Origin: Nymphaea colorata | Lineage: Eukaryota > Streptophyta > Magnoliopsida > Nymphaeales > Nymphaeaceae | Direction: 5' to 3' | Assembly: GCF_008831285.2 (NCBI RefSeq) | Contig: NC_045149.1 | Coordinates: forward strand, 16,423,035 to 16,487,034 | Length of the DNA: 64,000 nucleotides | Part shown: piece after piece, positions 31,246-43,967 of the stretch | How the letters are laid out: each line of letters starts with the position of its first letter | How positions within the stretch are numbered: the first letter of the stretch is position 1 | Translations under genes and position numbers: made by a program | The notes under the pieces: generated by a model | The model's input: only the letters and a program-made list of their open reading frames with translations | What the model was told of the DNA's origin: nothing | Database searches by the model: none

Positions 31246-34200
31246 ATGGGTGACAACATTGGGGACAGGAGAAATGATCACCATCGTCAAAACTATCATC
31301 GCCATCACGAGCATGATCATCGGCATCATCATCCCCAGCACCACTACCGGACCCCATGTGATTTCTCCCAAGATCTCATCACCACCACCAGCACCACCCA
31401 CATGCCCCATCCTTTTGACCAGCCGTCCCCCTCTTGCTCCTCGACCTCACCCGCCTTCAACCATCACCACCACCATCAGCAGCAGCACCAGAACCACGAT
31501 GATGTCTTCTTCCACAACCCCAGCTTCCTCCCCATGGAAACAAAGGCCTCCCAACCCCTACTCTTGGCACCCGCTGACCTCCTCACCTCATCCTCCGATT
31601 TCCCTCTCCGCTCCCCCGGCGGCGCCTCCGACTCTCTCACCCTGAAACTGGGCAAACGCCAATATTACGAAGAGGCCAGTAGTGGTGGCGTTGGTGGTGG
31701 TTTCCCGAAGTTTGGCCTAATAGAAGACCTCCAGGTCTCCGGTTTCTCGCTTATGAAGAAGGGCAGAGACTTTCTCCTCCAACCCCACCACCAACCGATA
31801 TCTACGCCACAACCATCGGCGTTACTGTCTTCACCCTCCGCTGCCGGTGCGCCAGTGCCGAGATGCCAGGTGGAAGGATGCAACCTGGGGTTGATGGGTG
31901 CTAAGGAGTACCATAGGAGGCACAAGGTGTGTGAAATGCACTCCAAGGCCCCTAAGGTGATCGTCCAGGGGCTAGAGCAGCGGTTTTGTCAACAATGCAG
32001 TAGGTGGGTCTCTCTCTCTCTCTCTCATTATGACTCTCTTTCTTCACTGGCTGGTGATCGTACGTCTGCTTCCTCTATTCACGTTTTTGTGACTGAGGAA
32101 GGTTATGGCAATTTGGTACGTCTGTGGTCGGTCACGGGAACGTTTAGCCTCTGATCTCTCTTGTTCATGACACTGCTTCCCTTTCAATTTTTTGGGGATT
32201 GGTGCTGCTGCATTAGAACTTAGATGTGAGGGTTGTTTGTGCTTATAAACAGTTCACTTTTTCAAAATTGTCGTCCTCAACCTGGTCTCTGCATTTTTAA
32301 TCCTAACGGAGTAACTTTGTTGCGGTCTGCAAGTTCAGTAAGTTGGTCTGGTTTTTTCTTTTTTTCCTTTTCTTCTTTTGTCCTCACGGTTCTGAGTTCT
32401 CTTCTTAAACTATTTCCCGAACGTGGCGCCTTCTAGTTTACATTTCGTTCGTATTTTGAGAAGCAAGCTTCTTCCTTCAGGCGGTTGTACATGCTCTAAT
32501 GCGTTGGTCTTGCTTTTGTTTTTCTTTCATTATTTTCTTTTGATCTTTTCGTACTTATTGGTTGATTGATCCGATTTTTTTGAATTGGGGTTCTCATGTC
32601 CTAAGCGTATTTCTTTAACTGTTCTGGGATTTTCGACACTAAGCGGACAAGCTTTGCAGTTTCCTTGGTTCTACTATAAGGTGTGACGGATTTTATGAGC
32701 CTAACGTAGTTGATTTCATGATACGAATTTTAGAACTTGTGTTTCCTTTAATTGGTCTCATCGATTTTCACCAATCTCTTATTTTAATGGGTTCTATTCG
32801 TCGGAGGAGCATGTATCTTGACAGTCACTCTCATGCTTCATTGCTTTCTTGAGTTTTCTATTCTTTGTGCAATCTATTTTGGGATCTGTAACGCATTTTT
32901 TGATATTGACGATTTCTGTTTGTGGTCCACACGACGAAAAGTAATTAAATAGACATTATCTGCTTTTACCATTGTCAGTATCTGACCTTTGGGAATTAAG
33001 TTACAGAAATAGCTCCTGTCGGAAAGCGAGAAGCCGATTTTTTGACGCTATTGTAGTTCTAGGGGTAGCCATTTTCGCCTTCTGTTTTTCATTTGGGATT
33101 CGATGTTCATGACTAACCGCATTTTCCGGGTGAAGTATTCCCGCTTCCTTCATCTTGGTTCTAGGTCGCCAAGCTTTTTTGGTTATATATTGCTCCCGAC
33201 CCATTTTCAAGTCCTATAGTTCATACGCTAATCATTTCTTTTTTGATATTGCAATCTGTAGGACGAGTTTATGCGTTTCTAGTTTTTCACTTCTCTCCTT
33301 CAGTTTCTCTGGCTTCTCGTGACATTTTATTCTTCCGTGATGCATCTAATGCAGGTTTCATGTGGTTTCTGAGTTCGATGATTCTAAGAGGAGTTGCAGA
33401 AGGAGATTAGCTGGTCACAATGAGCGTAGGAGGAAAAACTCTTCTGATTCCGTAAATAGGAATCATTCTCAAGGTATAGTTGTTACTCACTGCTTTTTTC
33501 CCTGCTTTGCATTTGTGTATACTTGTCCATAAGTCCAAGTGTGCATGCTCATTTCTTCCTAATAAATCTTCCTCTCACATGATGTGACGTAGTTTCAAAG
33601 GCCACAACTAGTCTTGGACCATTCAAGGCTTGCTGGTGGTAGTAATTTTTACTTCCATTCCTTGTCAAAATTGTTAGTCATGCATTGGAGAAGTATCTTT
33701 TGGATGCTGTTGCTTCCATTCCATGAATCTGGGCACATGTGGACCTCTCACTTGTTGATTGAGATTAACATCTATGAATTATAAAATATACGCTTCGTTT
33801 CCTCTAAAAGAGATCTTAATGACTGTTACGTAAAATTTTAAATCCTTTCCAAGAGAAAGTAAAACTTGTTAGGTGTTACAGAAGCAGGCAAAGCATATTA
33901 GAGCTCTCCAGCATTTGGAGGCCTGACTTGTGCAAATTAGCTCCGAATCAACGAAATGTAAGCTTTTATCGGTAGTAACGAGTGGATGGAAAATGGCTAT
34001 TCATCTTGATGCTGGTTTCTTATCTGATTTGTAGTTTCATTTTTCTTTCCTCTTGTTTGCAACTTGCAAGTTTTGCTTGTGCTTTACTGGCTTGGCTGTT
34101 CTGAAAGTTTAGTCGGGTATCATTCTTTAGTATTTCTTGCACTTCCTGGTTAGCATATATTTAGGAACCATAACAGGCCCACAGTGATTCATAAGTTTAT

Positions 34201-37200
34201 TTCCTTTCTGGTCTGCACAGTTCTTATTCACGGAATGCGATATCTCAATGTGAATTCAGAAGAAATATGTCCATTCGGATATTTTAGTCCTTTTCAGTCT
34301 GCACTGTCTTCACTAGTCCTTCAAATTTCAAAAAGTTAGAAATGATGGAGTTCGCACTTTCGTTTCACAATTGGATGCTATATTTTTCTTGTGAGATAGC
34401 TAATCACAGAAAACTTGCTTTTCAACATGTTTCCGTAGCATCTTTCTTGGAGGTCTTGGCTTCTCAAGCTTGACTCATCTTGTTTGTTCTTCATATCCTT
34501 CTTCTGCATTTGCATCTTTACGTTCATTTGCTCCTGCACGTCTCTGAGCATCTTAATGTTAGACTTAAAATTTGTTACTTGTTTATTTTTTCTAGTCTAC
34601 AATTTATACTGTTGCATTTCGTGTTTGTTTTTCATTGCTCTCAACTCACGTAGAAATGATTTGAACAAAATGGTGGAGGCCTAACCTCCAGCAGAGTGGT
34701 TTCAGTGAACTCTTGTAGAAAAGCGTTGTTGACGTTTTTGCTACTATGGGTGGCTTCTCTTGCCATTCCAAGCATTTGTGGGCCCATTTGAATGATGTCT
34801 TTGAGTCGTGTGAGGAATACTCAGGTCATATTCTCTGGGTCTACAAAGAAGTATTCTATTTGTTTTACTCAATTGAATGGTGTGACTGGAAAACAAAGGG
34901 GATGCTTTCAAGTTTCAACCATAATACGACGGGGAAATATCTAAGGAAACCAGCTTCGTTATTCATTGCCTGTCAAATTTGTCATAGGAATTGAAATACA
35001 AAGTCGGACTAAAATTCAGGGTAAAAAACTCCCTAAAAAGGATCTATTCTGTTTGTCCTATTTACTGTGAAGAGTATTTACGTTTTCAATACCTCCAGAT
35101 TCTGAACGTGACCTGGTCTGGTGGGCTCTTATCTTGTTTGTTTCCAAAGGTTTCCTGTGGCTTTATCTCCCCATTATTTATCATGGCAGCATATAGCCGT
35201 TGATATTCACAGCCGTTTTATGCCCTTGAATGTCGTTCCCTGGGTCTTTGTTCTTTATTCATTTGTTCTGCGGGGGTCTCGATTTGCCGTTGCTCAAACC
35301 TTATTCGTAGAATCCCTATTGTCTATTGTGCATCTTATGTGAGCTTGTTCCCTATGTCGTTCATTACGTTCTTGGTGCCTTGTCGCCTTGGAGATCCAAA
35401 ACATGCTTCATGGCTTGACGCCCATCAACCGTTGTGGTGATGCCACTGTGTGGTGATATATTTTCTGTTAGTGGAGAAACATTTCATAAAAGTTTAGTTT
35501 GGTCTGCTGACCCATCTGTGTGCATGAAAATACAAGGTCATGAATTGATCGCTTCCTCGGTTGCCAAATAGTAAGGCCCTGCTTTTCTTTATTTATTTGA
35601 TGATCTCTTAACTGCTTTATTATTTGTGTGTTATTTACACCATTAGAGAGCCAGGTTCGTGCTCCGCGGAAAATATTTAGTGTTGTCTATGATGAAGATA
35701 TGACTTTGTCTTTCAGATTGTTGCCCATCATCAGATTGAAATTTTTCAGTAAAATCCATCCCCAGTATAAAAAAAATCATTGTAGTAACAATGCGCATCA
35801 TTCTTCTCTTCTGTCGAGGTGACTCGATTCTTGCTCCTTGTCAGTTTCTCGTCATCCGCATCGACATTGTCTGTTATTGAAAACGGTCATCAATTAGATG
35901 GTGATTAACAACATAGAACGAAGCAGTCTGGCTCATGACGAACAATTTATTGGAGTCTTCTAAGTCAAGTCTCCTGTTACTATCAAAGGTTTTATCGATA
36001 TTCACCTAGACCATTATTTTGGTATCGCTTCATTCTAATGTTTTTCTTATCTGCGTTCCAAAAGTTTTCCATTGCAATGAGGAATATAGTTACTAAGAGT
36101 GGACTTGGATACTTTCATCATATTTTTCATGTTCAGCAAAGGTCCGTTAGGAATATGAATATTCTCTGAGCATCTGACTCGTCGGCTACAGAAACTGAGA
36201 GAGGAGCTCGTTTTCACATTTTGCGTCAGTATTGCACAAGTAGTTTTAATTAGCTGACCGATTGACATGTGCATCAAAACATTTTCTTAGCCAGAATGTC
36301 TTGGCTTTGCATCCCATCAAAAGCCATTTTCTGTAGATGATTCACAAACCTATAACTCCCGACTTAATATGATCGTCATTTAAATGACTATTAGTCTGAC
36401 CCTATCTTTCGCGGAAAGTGTGTTAATCAGAAGCTGGTCTAGTGGCTTCAGCTTGCAGTCGCTCTTTTGATCTATTCGCTGGAAGTGAAAGTGGTATTTC
36501 GTGGTTTTTAAGGACAAATCAGTTCTCATATTGATTAATTGTAGTGGGAATTCAGGTGTTTTTGACCGAAATGATGGTAGCATTAGTAGTAAGTGCCGAT
36601 TAGAAGGATGATACAGTGTCATGAATGATTTCTCTAGTTCAATCTGATCAACCTGTATTTCAAACCGGAAGAGTAGTATGGAAGGTCGTCCTTTCTTTTG
36701 ACAAGCTTCTTTTGTAAAAGAAACTTTTGCTATCGTGTTTTCATCTAAGAAAATACTAACTACCATGACATGAAAGGTAGCGATACTGTTCTTGATAACT
36801 TTCTTATGCTGCGCACTTGGGGATAATGGGGAATCGCGTTCTTACAAAAGTCCGGAAAAAAGAAGTGTATCTTGACACTTGGTACCAGATACCTTACCCT
36901 CTTGACACCGTCATCACATCAGTTCATCAAGGAGACAATATGAAGCTCCAGGATAAGATGAAAGGTTTCTTGCCAGGGCATGGTCCTCATCTGATGTCCT
37001 TTCGGAAAAGGAGGTAGAAAGATGTCTACTTATCTGTGGGGTTGGCCCTCTTAAGGATCTTTGTTGGACCCTTTTTTATTTCAGTAATCACCATTGCTGT
37101 CAAACTCTGTTTCCCATCTTTCTTCGGTTTCCCTGATGAATTGGACCACCACTATCTATTCAGTTTTGATACTTGTCGCTACGGTTTCTTCTGTTTCTAA

Positions 37201-38847
37201 ATAGAGGCTAATGGTAGAAGATTCCGAACAGATTGCGCCAACAGAGGCACTGGAGGTACTTCACCTCTTGGGCTTGTTCGCACTTAGGAGTCTTTAACAC
37301 CGTAGTCTGTCTTGTGAAACTGCTGTTGATGGTATTGAATGTTGCTTCACTTAGTATGTGTGTGGATGACCTCCTTGCCGTGGAATTTATCAATTTATAA
37401 CTTTTGACAAAATGTAGGTGGTCCACTGGCATGATAATGACTGATGTACAGTAAACTTTTCACATTCTCTCTCTCTCTTTTTTTTTTCTTTTCAATTAGG
37501 AAGCTCCGGCATATGCTTTTCATGTTCCCTCAATTCAAGCAATCTTCTTTTGAGGAACTCATTAAAGTTTCCGTGAACTCCACGAGCAGTACGCTTCGTT
37601 CTTACTGGCCTTACTTTAAAGTCATCTAGAGCTCTGAAAATGTGTCAGACTCCATCAATTCATCTTTTGAACTTATCTCTGTCTTGGGCTTTTAATATAA
37701 ATTCGCGTTTCTTTCATTCTAGACAATATGTTGCTTGCTCGTGTCGCTGATCATGTTGCTTTACTGTGATGAGGTCAGAAGCCTGCATACTTGACGAGAA
37801 ACATGGTGCCGAAATGATCATCGAACAGTCTTGTTGCGTCACCTTTCTCTTTCTCCCTCGTCTGAGATGAGAAATCATTTCTTAGGTTGAAAATTGCTCA
37901 TGTGGGTTTAACTTTTTTATTTTAGAAACTTTCACTATTTGAGAAACTGAGAGAAGATTCCAGACCAGGCCAGCTGAGTCATTTCTTCTGCTTTCTAGGG
38001 AGAGCCTACTTTTGTAGTTTATGATGCATGCAGATGCAGGGTCAATAATTTAAGTCCGGTTGGCAGACCGAACGTCCTGATGCCTTCCTTGGGGGAATCG
38101 GGGCTCCCAGTCCCTTTCCCGTTCTCGAATTGTCCAAGTTTACCCCTCTTTCCACTACCTGGTTGTTCTTTCATTTGAGGTCTCTTCTTTAAAAGTTGAA
38201 GGGCATTGTTGAGATGTAAAGTTTTTCTAAGCGGCCTTTTGCCCTTGTCTCTTCTTTCTGGTTTTGCAGACAGTCGTGTAATGGGTGGCAAGCTTCCGTT
38301 GGTGTACAACGCTCCGTCGTCGTCGTCGACGCCGTCTCCGTCGTCAGCCGGACGTGCTCTCTCTCTTCTGTCATCCAAAAGCACCTCGCCGTCCTGGGCC
38401 CCACCCCGCGACCTCTCCTCCCGATCCAGTGCTGCCCTACGCGAGCTAATCGCCGAGAACCGGGCTGCTGCCCTCGCCAAGCGAGCCGTGCCACCAGAAG
38501 CCGAGTCGGCTCTTTCGCACGCGCCCAAATCCGACGCCGCTTCGTCCTCGTCGCCCGTTCACTACCAGTACCACCACCATCAGCAGCAGCAGCAATTGCA
38601 GCACCAACAATTTTTGTTTGCTCACTCTTACCATGGACGGTCGCTGCCGGCCGGCCTACACGAGTTCGAGCAGCCGCCGCAGGACTTGCGGCCGGCAGCT
38701 GCTACCACTCTCGATCTTATGCAAGTGCCCCATCCGGCCTCCCAACCTCCAACGTTCCAGCTCCTCACTGAGAGGGGTAATCGTCCCGCTGCTGGTGCAA
38801 ACGAGGTTGACGATGCCGACTGTGAGATCTGGAAGTCATTTGAGTGA
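31246..38847 (+). CDS. SPL: SBP-box transcription factor, SPL9/15-like
   Basis: SPL proteins are nuclear activators that bind GTAC core sites and promote vegetative phase change, branching control and flowering. Exons 31246-32003, 33355-33473 and 38270-38847 give 484 aa. The SBP domain spans about residues 206-281, with ligand-bearing stretches [30 protein letters not shown] and [17 protein letters not shown]; the last is also the bipartite nuclear signal. Intron 1 splits the domain after QQCSR, the conserved family position. The [10 protein letters not shown] ending and three-exon structure point to the SPL9/15 (rice SPL14/17) clade; the exact orthologue is not settled. The N-terminus is unusually His-rich (12 His in residues 12-33, then a run of five). 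The C-terminal exon holds the miR156 site, Ser-rich and HHHQQQQQ segments, and ends CEIWKSFE. The start at 31246 (AAAATGG) is the first ATG in this frame. Intron 2 is about 4.8 kb. Confidence 0.92.
33474..38269 (+). other. Long second intron of SPL
   Basis: A 4.8 kb intron bounded by CAAG|GTATAG and TTTGCAG|ACAGTC. Open frames inside it have no recognisable domain. The block at about 36405-36560 has a related copy at 41227-41396, downstream of the gene, which links the intron to the nearby tandem duplication. Confidence 0.7.
38354..38373 (+). promoter_or_regulatory. miR156 target site in SPL exon 3
   Basis: The 20-base site GTGCTCTCTCTCTTCTGTCA is the usual SPL target of miR156 and encodes the conserved ALSLLSS peptide (near residues 321-327). 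By my recollection of miR156 it pairs fully apart from one central mismatch. In this clade the site lets miR156 lower SPL output in juvenile tissue. Confidence 0.95.
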
Positions 38848-38967
38848 TTAATCGTTGATTTTTATGTTTTAGCGCTGAAGGAAAATGACGTGGTTACTGC
38901 CCTTTGGATTCTCATGGCGGAATCTGATTGAAACATATATAGTGGCTTCATGTTAAGCACCTCTTGA

Positions 38968-41150
38968 CAAAATAACTCTCGTCTCTCTGTCATTCAAGCA
39001 TTCAATGAGAGAAATAGAAAGAGGTGCCTTGTGATACAGTGTGATTTATTACATGCGAGCAACTGGGTGTGTGCTACCAACCTTTATGCCTCTGGTTCTC
39101 CCTTTCATTGAGAGCAAGAGGGCCGTCGAAGTTGGTAGGTTAGGGGGACCTTCCCCTCCCCCACGGTTGTTGCGGCGTCTGAGTTTCAGAGATGGAGTTT
39201 CGTTTTGGATACATTCACTCTTCAGCGGTCAGCACAACGGTATATAAATTGCCAGGGCCTCCATGTGTGCATCTTCAAAGCATAATCTCCGATTGTAATA
39301 TCTACGAAGCTGTTTCCTTGTATATTTTCTTGTGATTCTAAAACTTTGCCGGTGTAGGCCGCGCTTTGAACTTCTACTTGATACTTCTGTTTGCCCAACG
39401 GCTCAAAAGTAACAGATCATGTTCGCAGATCCTCATACTAGCATCTCTTTCATTCGATGGCCTTCAAAATTGGAAGCAAATAGGCAAAATCCGTGTGCTT
39501 GCATTTGAAGAATAAACTTTCATTGACCATAGTCTTCGCGGCTATGCATCGTCCAATTTTCAGATGAACTGCACTGGGGCTCATAAATGATTCAACTTTG
39601 CGGTTTTGTTCTAAAATCATTTTAGTGTGCACCCTACGATTAAAATTGATGATTAATTGGCATTTTCGTGTCTCTTCATTTGAAGGGGAGAGCAGATGAA
39701 GGGTAACGATGAGGTCGTTTAGGCCCAGGTGGAATGAGTGGCAACTATTCACTGGTTACCGAAACCGTTCCCTATTAACAGAGATGCTGTCGCTCTGCTG
39801 GTGGTTTATGGACATGTCGGACTTTCCAACCTTGAAGAGATGCATTTGTGATCAAGTCGTGTTGTGGTTGTTTTTCAGGATAAAGCTGCTTGAGTAAAAA
39901 CTTCTGTCCGAAGCAGTTACTCTGCTTTAGTATTCTTTTACCGGAGAACCCACTTCGCTGCATTATCTGGGCATCAAACGCTGCTAATCCAGTTTGAAGC
40001 TTTTACGCAGCCCACTTAACCAGGCGTCCGCAGTCGTTGTGGTTGTGCTGGCCTAAGATGGCTGACAACTCAGCTCTTTCATGCAGCCGCTATTCTACTC
40101 TCCTCTCTCCGCTGCAGATTCTCACCATCAGGTGGACGATAGAAGTCTATTTCTTAGAAAAGAATAAAAAAAAAAACTCAAGAGTTGCTGCACTGAATAA
40201 GGAAAAGTATGAATGCATAAGCAGAAGTTTTGGGGTTTTGCCATTTAATGAAACTTAGTTTTGGGTTTTCTTTGACGTTTTCCCAAAGTCAAAAGAAACC
40301 GATGTGTGGGTTTCAACTGGACGACGCAATTAGTAGTACATATCACTATCTACATTCAAAAGAGAACCAAACACTGCAAGACGATAAACAGTAATCTGCC
40401 AGTGCCAGCAATAAAAAAAATATACTGAACTGCATAATTTTACCCTGCAGTCTCAGCGAGTTGGAGTTCGTCATAATCAGAATCAAGGGCATCATCTGCG
40501 ACAGGGTACATCTTGAAGCTGTGTTCAGCTAGCGACAACGTTTTCTTTCTTTAGCACCATACTGGAAGAAAGGGGATGCAGGACACCACCGGTCCGCCAC
40601 TTGAAGGAATATGAAGGAAAAGGATCAATACGAAGTAGTCCGAGAAACTGATGAAGCAATAACAGTTGACTAAATGGAAGCAAAAAGGATGATACTCAAC
40701 GACCCAAACACGCCATGGGATCACCAGAGACTTATTGCTTCCCAGCAGGAAAGATGGCAACAATTGTGACAATGATAAATGATTCGATGTGTTGTTGAAT
40801 CATGTCTAAAGGGGGCGGCGAGTTTCTATGCAGGCAAGAAAATAGTCAGTCCAACACAAGTGGAGAACTTTCAATTGGATAAATTTCCTTGAATGCAAAA
40901 CAATCTAGAGCGAGAATGAGATATGCAAGCCTCTAGAAAAGGATTCCCATTATGATTACCAGCTAAAGACAACACATTTAGCTTGATAATCAAGTACAAA
41001 AGGCAGGAAATATTTTATTAATGTGAATGTTCATCATGAAGTTGAGAGATCAAAATTTGAAGAAATAAAAGCTGGTAGTACACAAATCACAAGGAACCTC
41101 AAGAGTGATGCTGGAGCACTGGAGCAACAGCTAAATACTAATTCGTTACC
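38968..41150. repeat. Tandem duplication, copy 1 (SPL 3' flank)
   Basis: It aligns along its length with 41397-43515 at an offset of about 2370 bases. Matching landmarks are GAGATGCTGTCGCTCTGCTG near 39780 versus GAGATGCTGTCGCCCTGCTG near 42160, and ACTTTCAATTGGA near 40867 versus 43240. The copies differ by many substitutions and small indels, so the event is old. No conserved long reading frame is visible in either copy. The start probably overlaps the SPL 3' UTR. Confidence 0.8.
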
Positions 41151-41226
41151 TATGAAAAGGGGGAATTGGTGGTGTGCGGAAGTGGAAGAGGCATCCTTAG
41201 TGCACCCCCATCGTGTTCAGACTTGA

Positions 41227-43515
41227 GACTGAGGAAAGTGTGTTATTCAGTGTTGGTCTAATGGCTTGAGCTTGCAGTCACGTTTGACCTACTTGCTGGA
41301 AGTGCTTGCAGTCTCTTTTGAGCTATTTGCTGAAGTGAAGGTGGTAATTTGTGGTTTGTAAGGACAAATCGGTTCACTAATTGCAGTGCGAATGCATGTG
41401 AAAAAAATGACTCTCGTCTGGTTGAGTTGGAACTCTAAGGGGGAGCCGCCGACCGATCTGGCCCTGGGTCACCCTTTCATGTTGAGAACCAGTGGGCTGT
41501 TCCATTGCTCAGTCGACGTTGAAGTTGGCAGGTTAGGCGGGCGTCTCTTCCCCCGCAGGGTTGTTCCTGCATCACAGATTCAGAAATGGAGTTTTGTTTC
41601 GTTTCTTTGATGGATACCTTAACTCTCCAGCAGTCAACAATGTCACAGTATAAAACGTCAGGGCCACCATGTCTGCATCTTCAAATGACGGTAATATCGG
41701 CGAAGCAGTTTCCTTGAATATTTTCTTGTGATTCTAAAACTTTGCCAGTGAAGGCCGGGCTTTGGACTGCTAGGTGACACTTTTGCTTAACCAACGGCTC
41801 AAAGCTAACAGATCATTTTCTCACAGCCTCATACTGGCATCTCTTTCAATCGATGGCCAACAAAATTGAAAGCAAATAGGGAAAATCCGGTGTGCTAGCC
41901 TTTGGACAACAAGCTTTCATGCGCTATAGTCTTCGCCCCCATGCTTCGTCCAATTTTCCGATGAACCGCATTGAGGCTCATCGATGATTCAAGAGCGCAG
42001 TTTTGTTCTAAAATCATGTTAACGTGCACCCATACGATCAAAATTGATGATGAATTGGCATTTTTTGTGTCTATATTTCAAAGGGACAGCGGATGAAGGG
42101 TAACAATGAGGTCGTGGAATGAGCGGCTGCTATTCTCTGGTTACCGAAATCTTTTCCCAGTAAACGGAGATGCTGTCGCCCTGCTGGACGTTTCTGTACA
42201 TGTCGGGCTTGCCAACCTTGAAGACATGCATTGGTGGTCAAGTTGTGTTGCGGTTGTTTTACAAGCTGCTTCAGGACGAACTTCTGTCCGAAACTGTTAC
42301 TCTGCTTTAGTAATCTTTTACCGGAGAACCCACTTCCATCTCTCAGCCGCCAGGAAGGCTTTTCCACTACTTTTGCCTTGTGAAAAAGATGCACCATCTG
42401 GGAATCAACAGTTTGTAGCTTTTATGCATCCCACTTAACCAGGTGTCCGCAGCCATTATGGTTGTTCTTCTGGCCTAGGATGGCTGACGCCTCTGCTCTT
42501 TCATGTAGCAATATTCTCTCCCTCTCTCCTACCTTCGCTGCAGATCCTCACCATCATGGTGGACAATAAAAGTCCATTTCTCCAAAAAGAATAAAGAAAA
42601 CTCAAAGTGGCTGCACTGGATAAGGAAAATATACATGCATAAGCAGAACTTTTGGGGTTTTGCCATTTCATGGATTAAAGCTAATTTTTGGCTTTCTTTT
42701 CCTTATTACGAAACTTAAAAGAAACCGATGCATGGGTTTCAACTGGGCCAAAGGAGAACCAAACACTGCAATAAGATGAACAGTAATCTGCCAGTGCCAG
42801 CAATACAAGAAATTTACCCTACAATCTCAACGACTAGGTGTCCGTCCTAATCAGAATCAAGGGTATCTCCAGCGACATGATACATATCCAAGCTGTCTTT
42901 TCAACTACCGACAACGTTTTCTTTCTTTCGCACCAAACTGGAAGCAAGAAAGGGGATGCAGGACGACGCCACTTGAAGGCATGTGAAGGAAAGGGATCAA
43001 TACGAAGAAGTCTGAGAAACTGATGAAGCAATAACAGTCGACTAAATGAAAACAAAAAGGATCATGTTTAGACGACCCAAATATGCCATGGGATCAGCAG
43101 GGACTTCGTGCTTCCCTGCAGGAAAGATGGCAGCAAGTGTGACAATGATAGATGATACGATTTGTAGTTGAATCGTGCCTAAAAGGCGTGACGAATATCT
43201 ATACAGGCGATAAAATAGTCAGTTCCACAGAAATGGAGAACTTTCAATTGGACAAATTTCCTTGAATGCAAAACAATCTTGGGTGAATGAAATAAGCAAC
43301 AGTCACTAGAAAAGGGTTCCCATACTGATTACCATCTAAAGACAAGAAATTTGGCCTCATAATCAAGTACAGAAAGCACAAAAACATTATTAAGGTGAAT
43401 GTTCATCAAGAAAGTTAAAGAGATCAAAGTTTCAAAAAATAAAAGCCGGTAGTACACAAATCATAAGGAACCTCAAGAGTGATACAGGAGCAACAGCTAA
43501 TGCTAATTCATGAAA
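41227..43515. repeat. Tandem duplication, copy 2, with an SPL intron fragment at its start
   Basis: Bases 41397-43515 pair with 38968-41150. The preceding 41227-41396 pairs with the SPL intron 2 block at 36405-36560, for example GGAAAGTGTGTTA and AAGGACAAATC. Copy 2 therefore looks like a duplicate of the SPL 3' half that lost about 2.4 kb including exon 3. Within 41270-41345 a segment of about 35 bases (CTTGCAGTC, TTTGA, CTATTTGCTG) is itself repeated. Confidence 0.7.
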
Positions 43516-43967
43516 GGATAGTGAGAAAATAACTGATTAAATCAAGAAATATGGAACGTGAAAGAAGAGAATAAATTAAAGTAGCGGATATAGATCATCA
43601 GAATGTATCCACAGTCGTGAAACAAAAATTAAGTGCTGTGCTCGTATAAGCACTACCCATGCGTCCGAACTCATTATCTTCGCTCATAGGCAAAAAACAC
43701 AGATATTAAATGGTTGCTGCTCACTGTAAGAAAAATATCCCAGCGTCAAGGACACAAGTATGCAGGAGTAGGATAATTTTCAGTTAAATTAACGTACCAC
43801 AGAAACCTTATAAACTGCAGTAAAAAATAAAAAACCCATGGAACAATACGGTAGGAAGAAACCACATATAAGAGAATTAGGTGATCCATAATCATGGCAC
43901 TTACAAAGGGAGCTAACATTAGCTGATACAGAAAACCCAATGTTCTCATGTGGTTACAAAAAGGATT

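Noticed and set aside
30883-31410. Minus-strand open frame of 175 aa over the SPL start
   Set aside because: It is antisense to the CT-rich leader and His codons of SPL exon 1, and its composition (Met/Val/Asp and Gly/Arg runs) is a shadow of those repeats.
36380-36766. Minus-strand open frame of 128 aa inside SPL intron 2
   Set aside because: No recognisable domain. Part of it overlaps the duplicated block, whose second copy does not keep the frame.
42071-42397. Minus-strand frame of 108 aa with a similar peptide in the other duplicate (39775-39963)
   Set aside because: The similarity is explained by the tandem DNA duplication. Copy 1 keeps only 62 codons of it, with indels that break the frame, so protein-level constraint is not shown.
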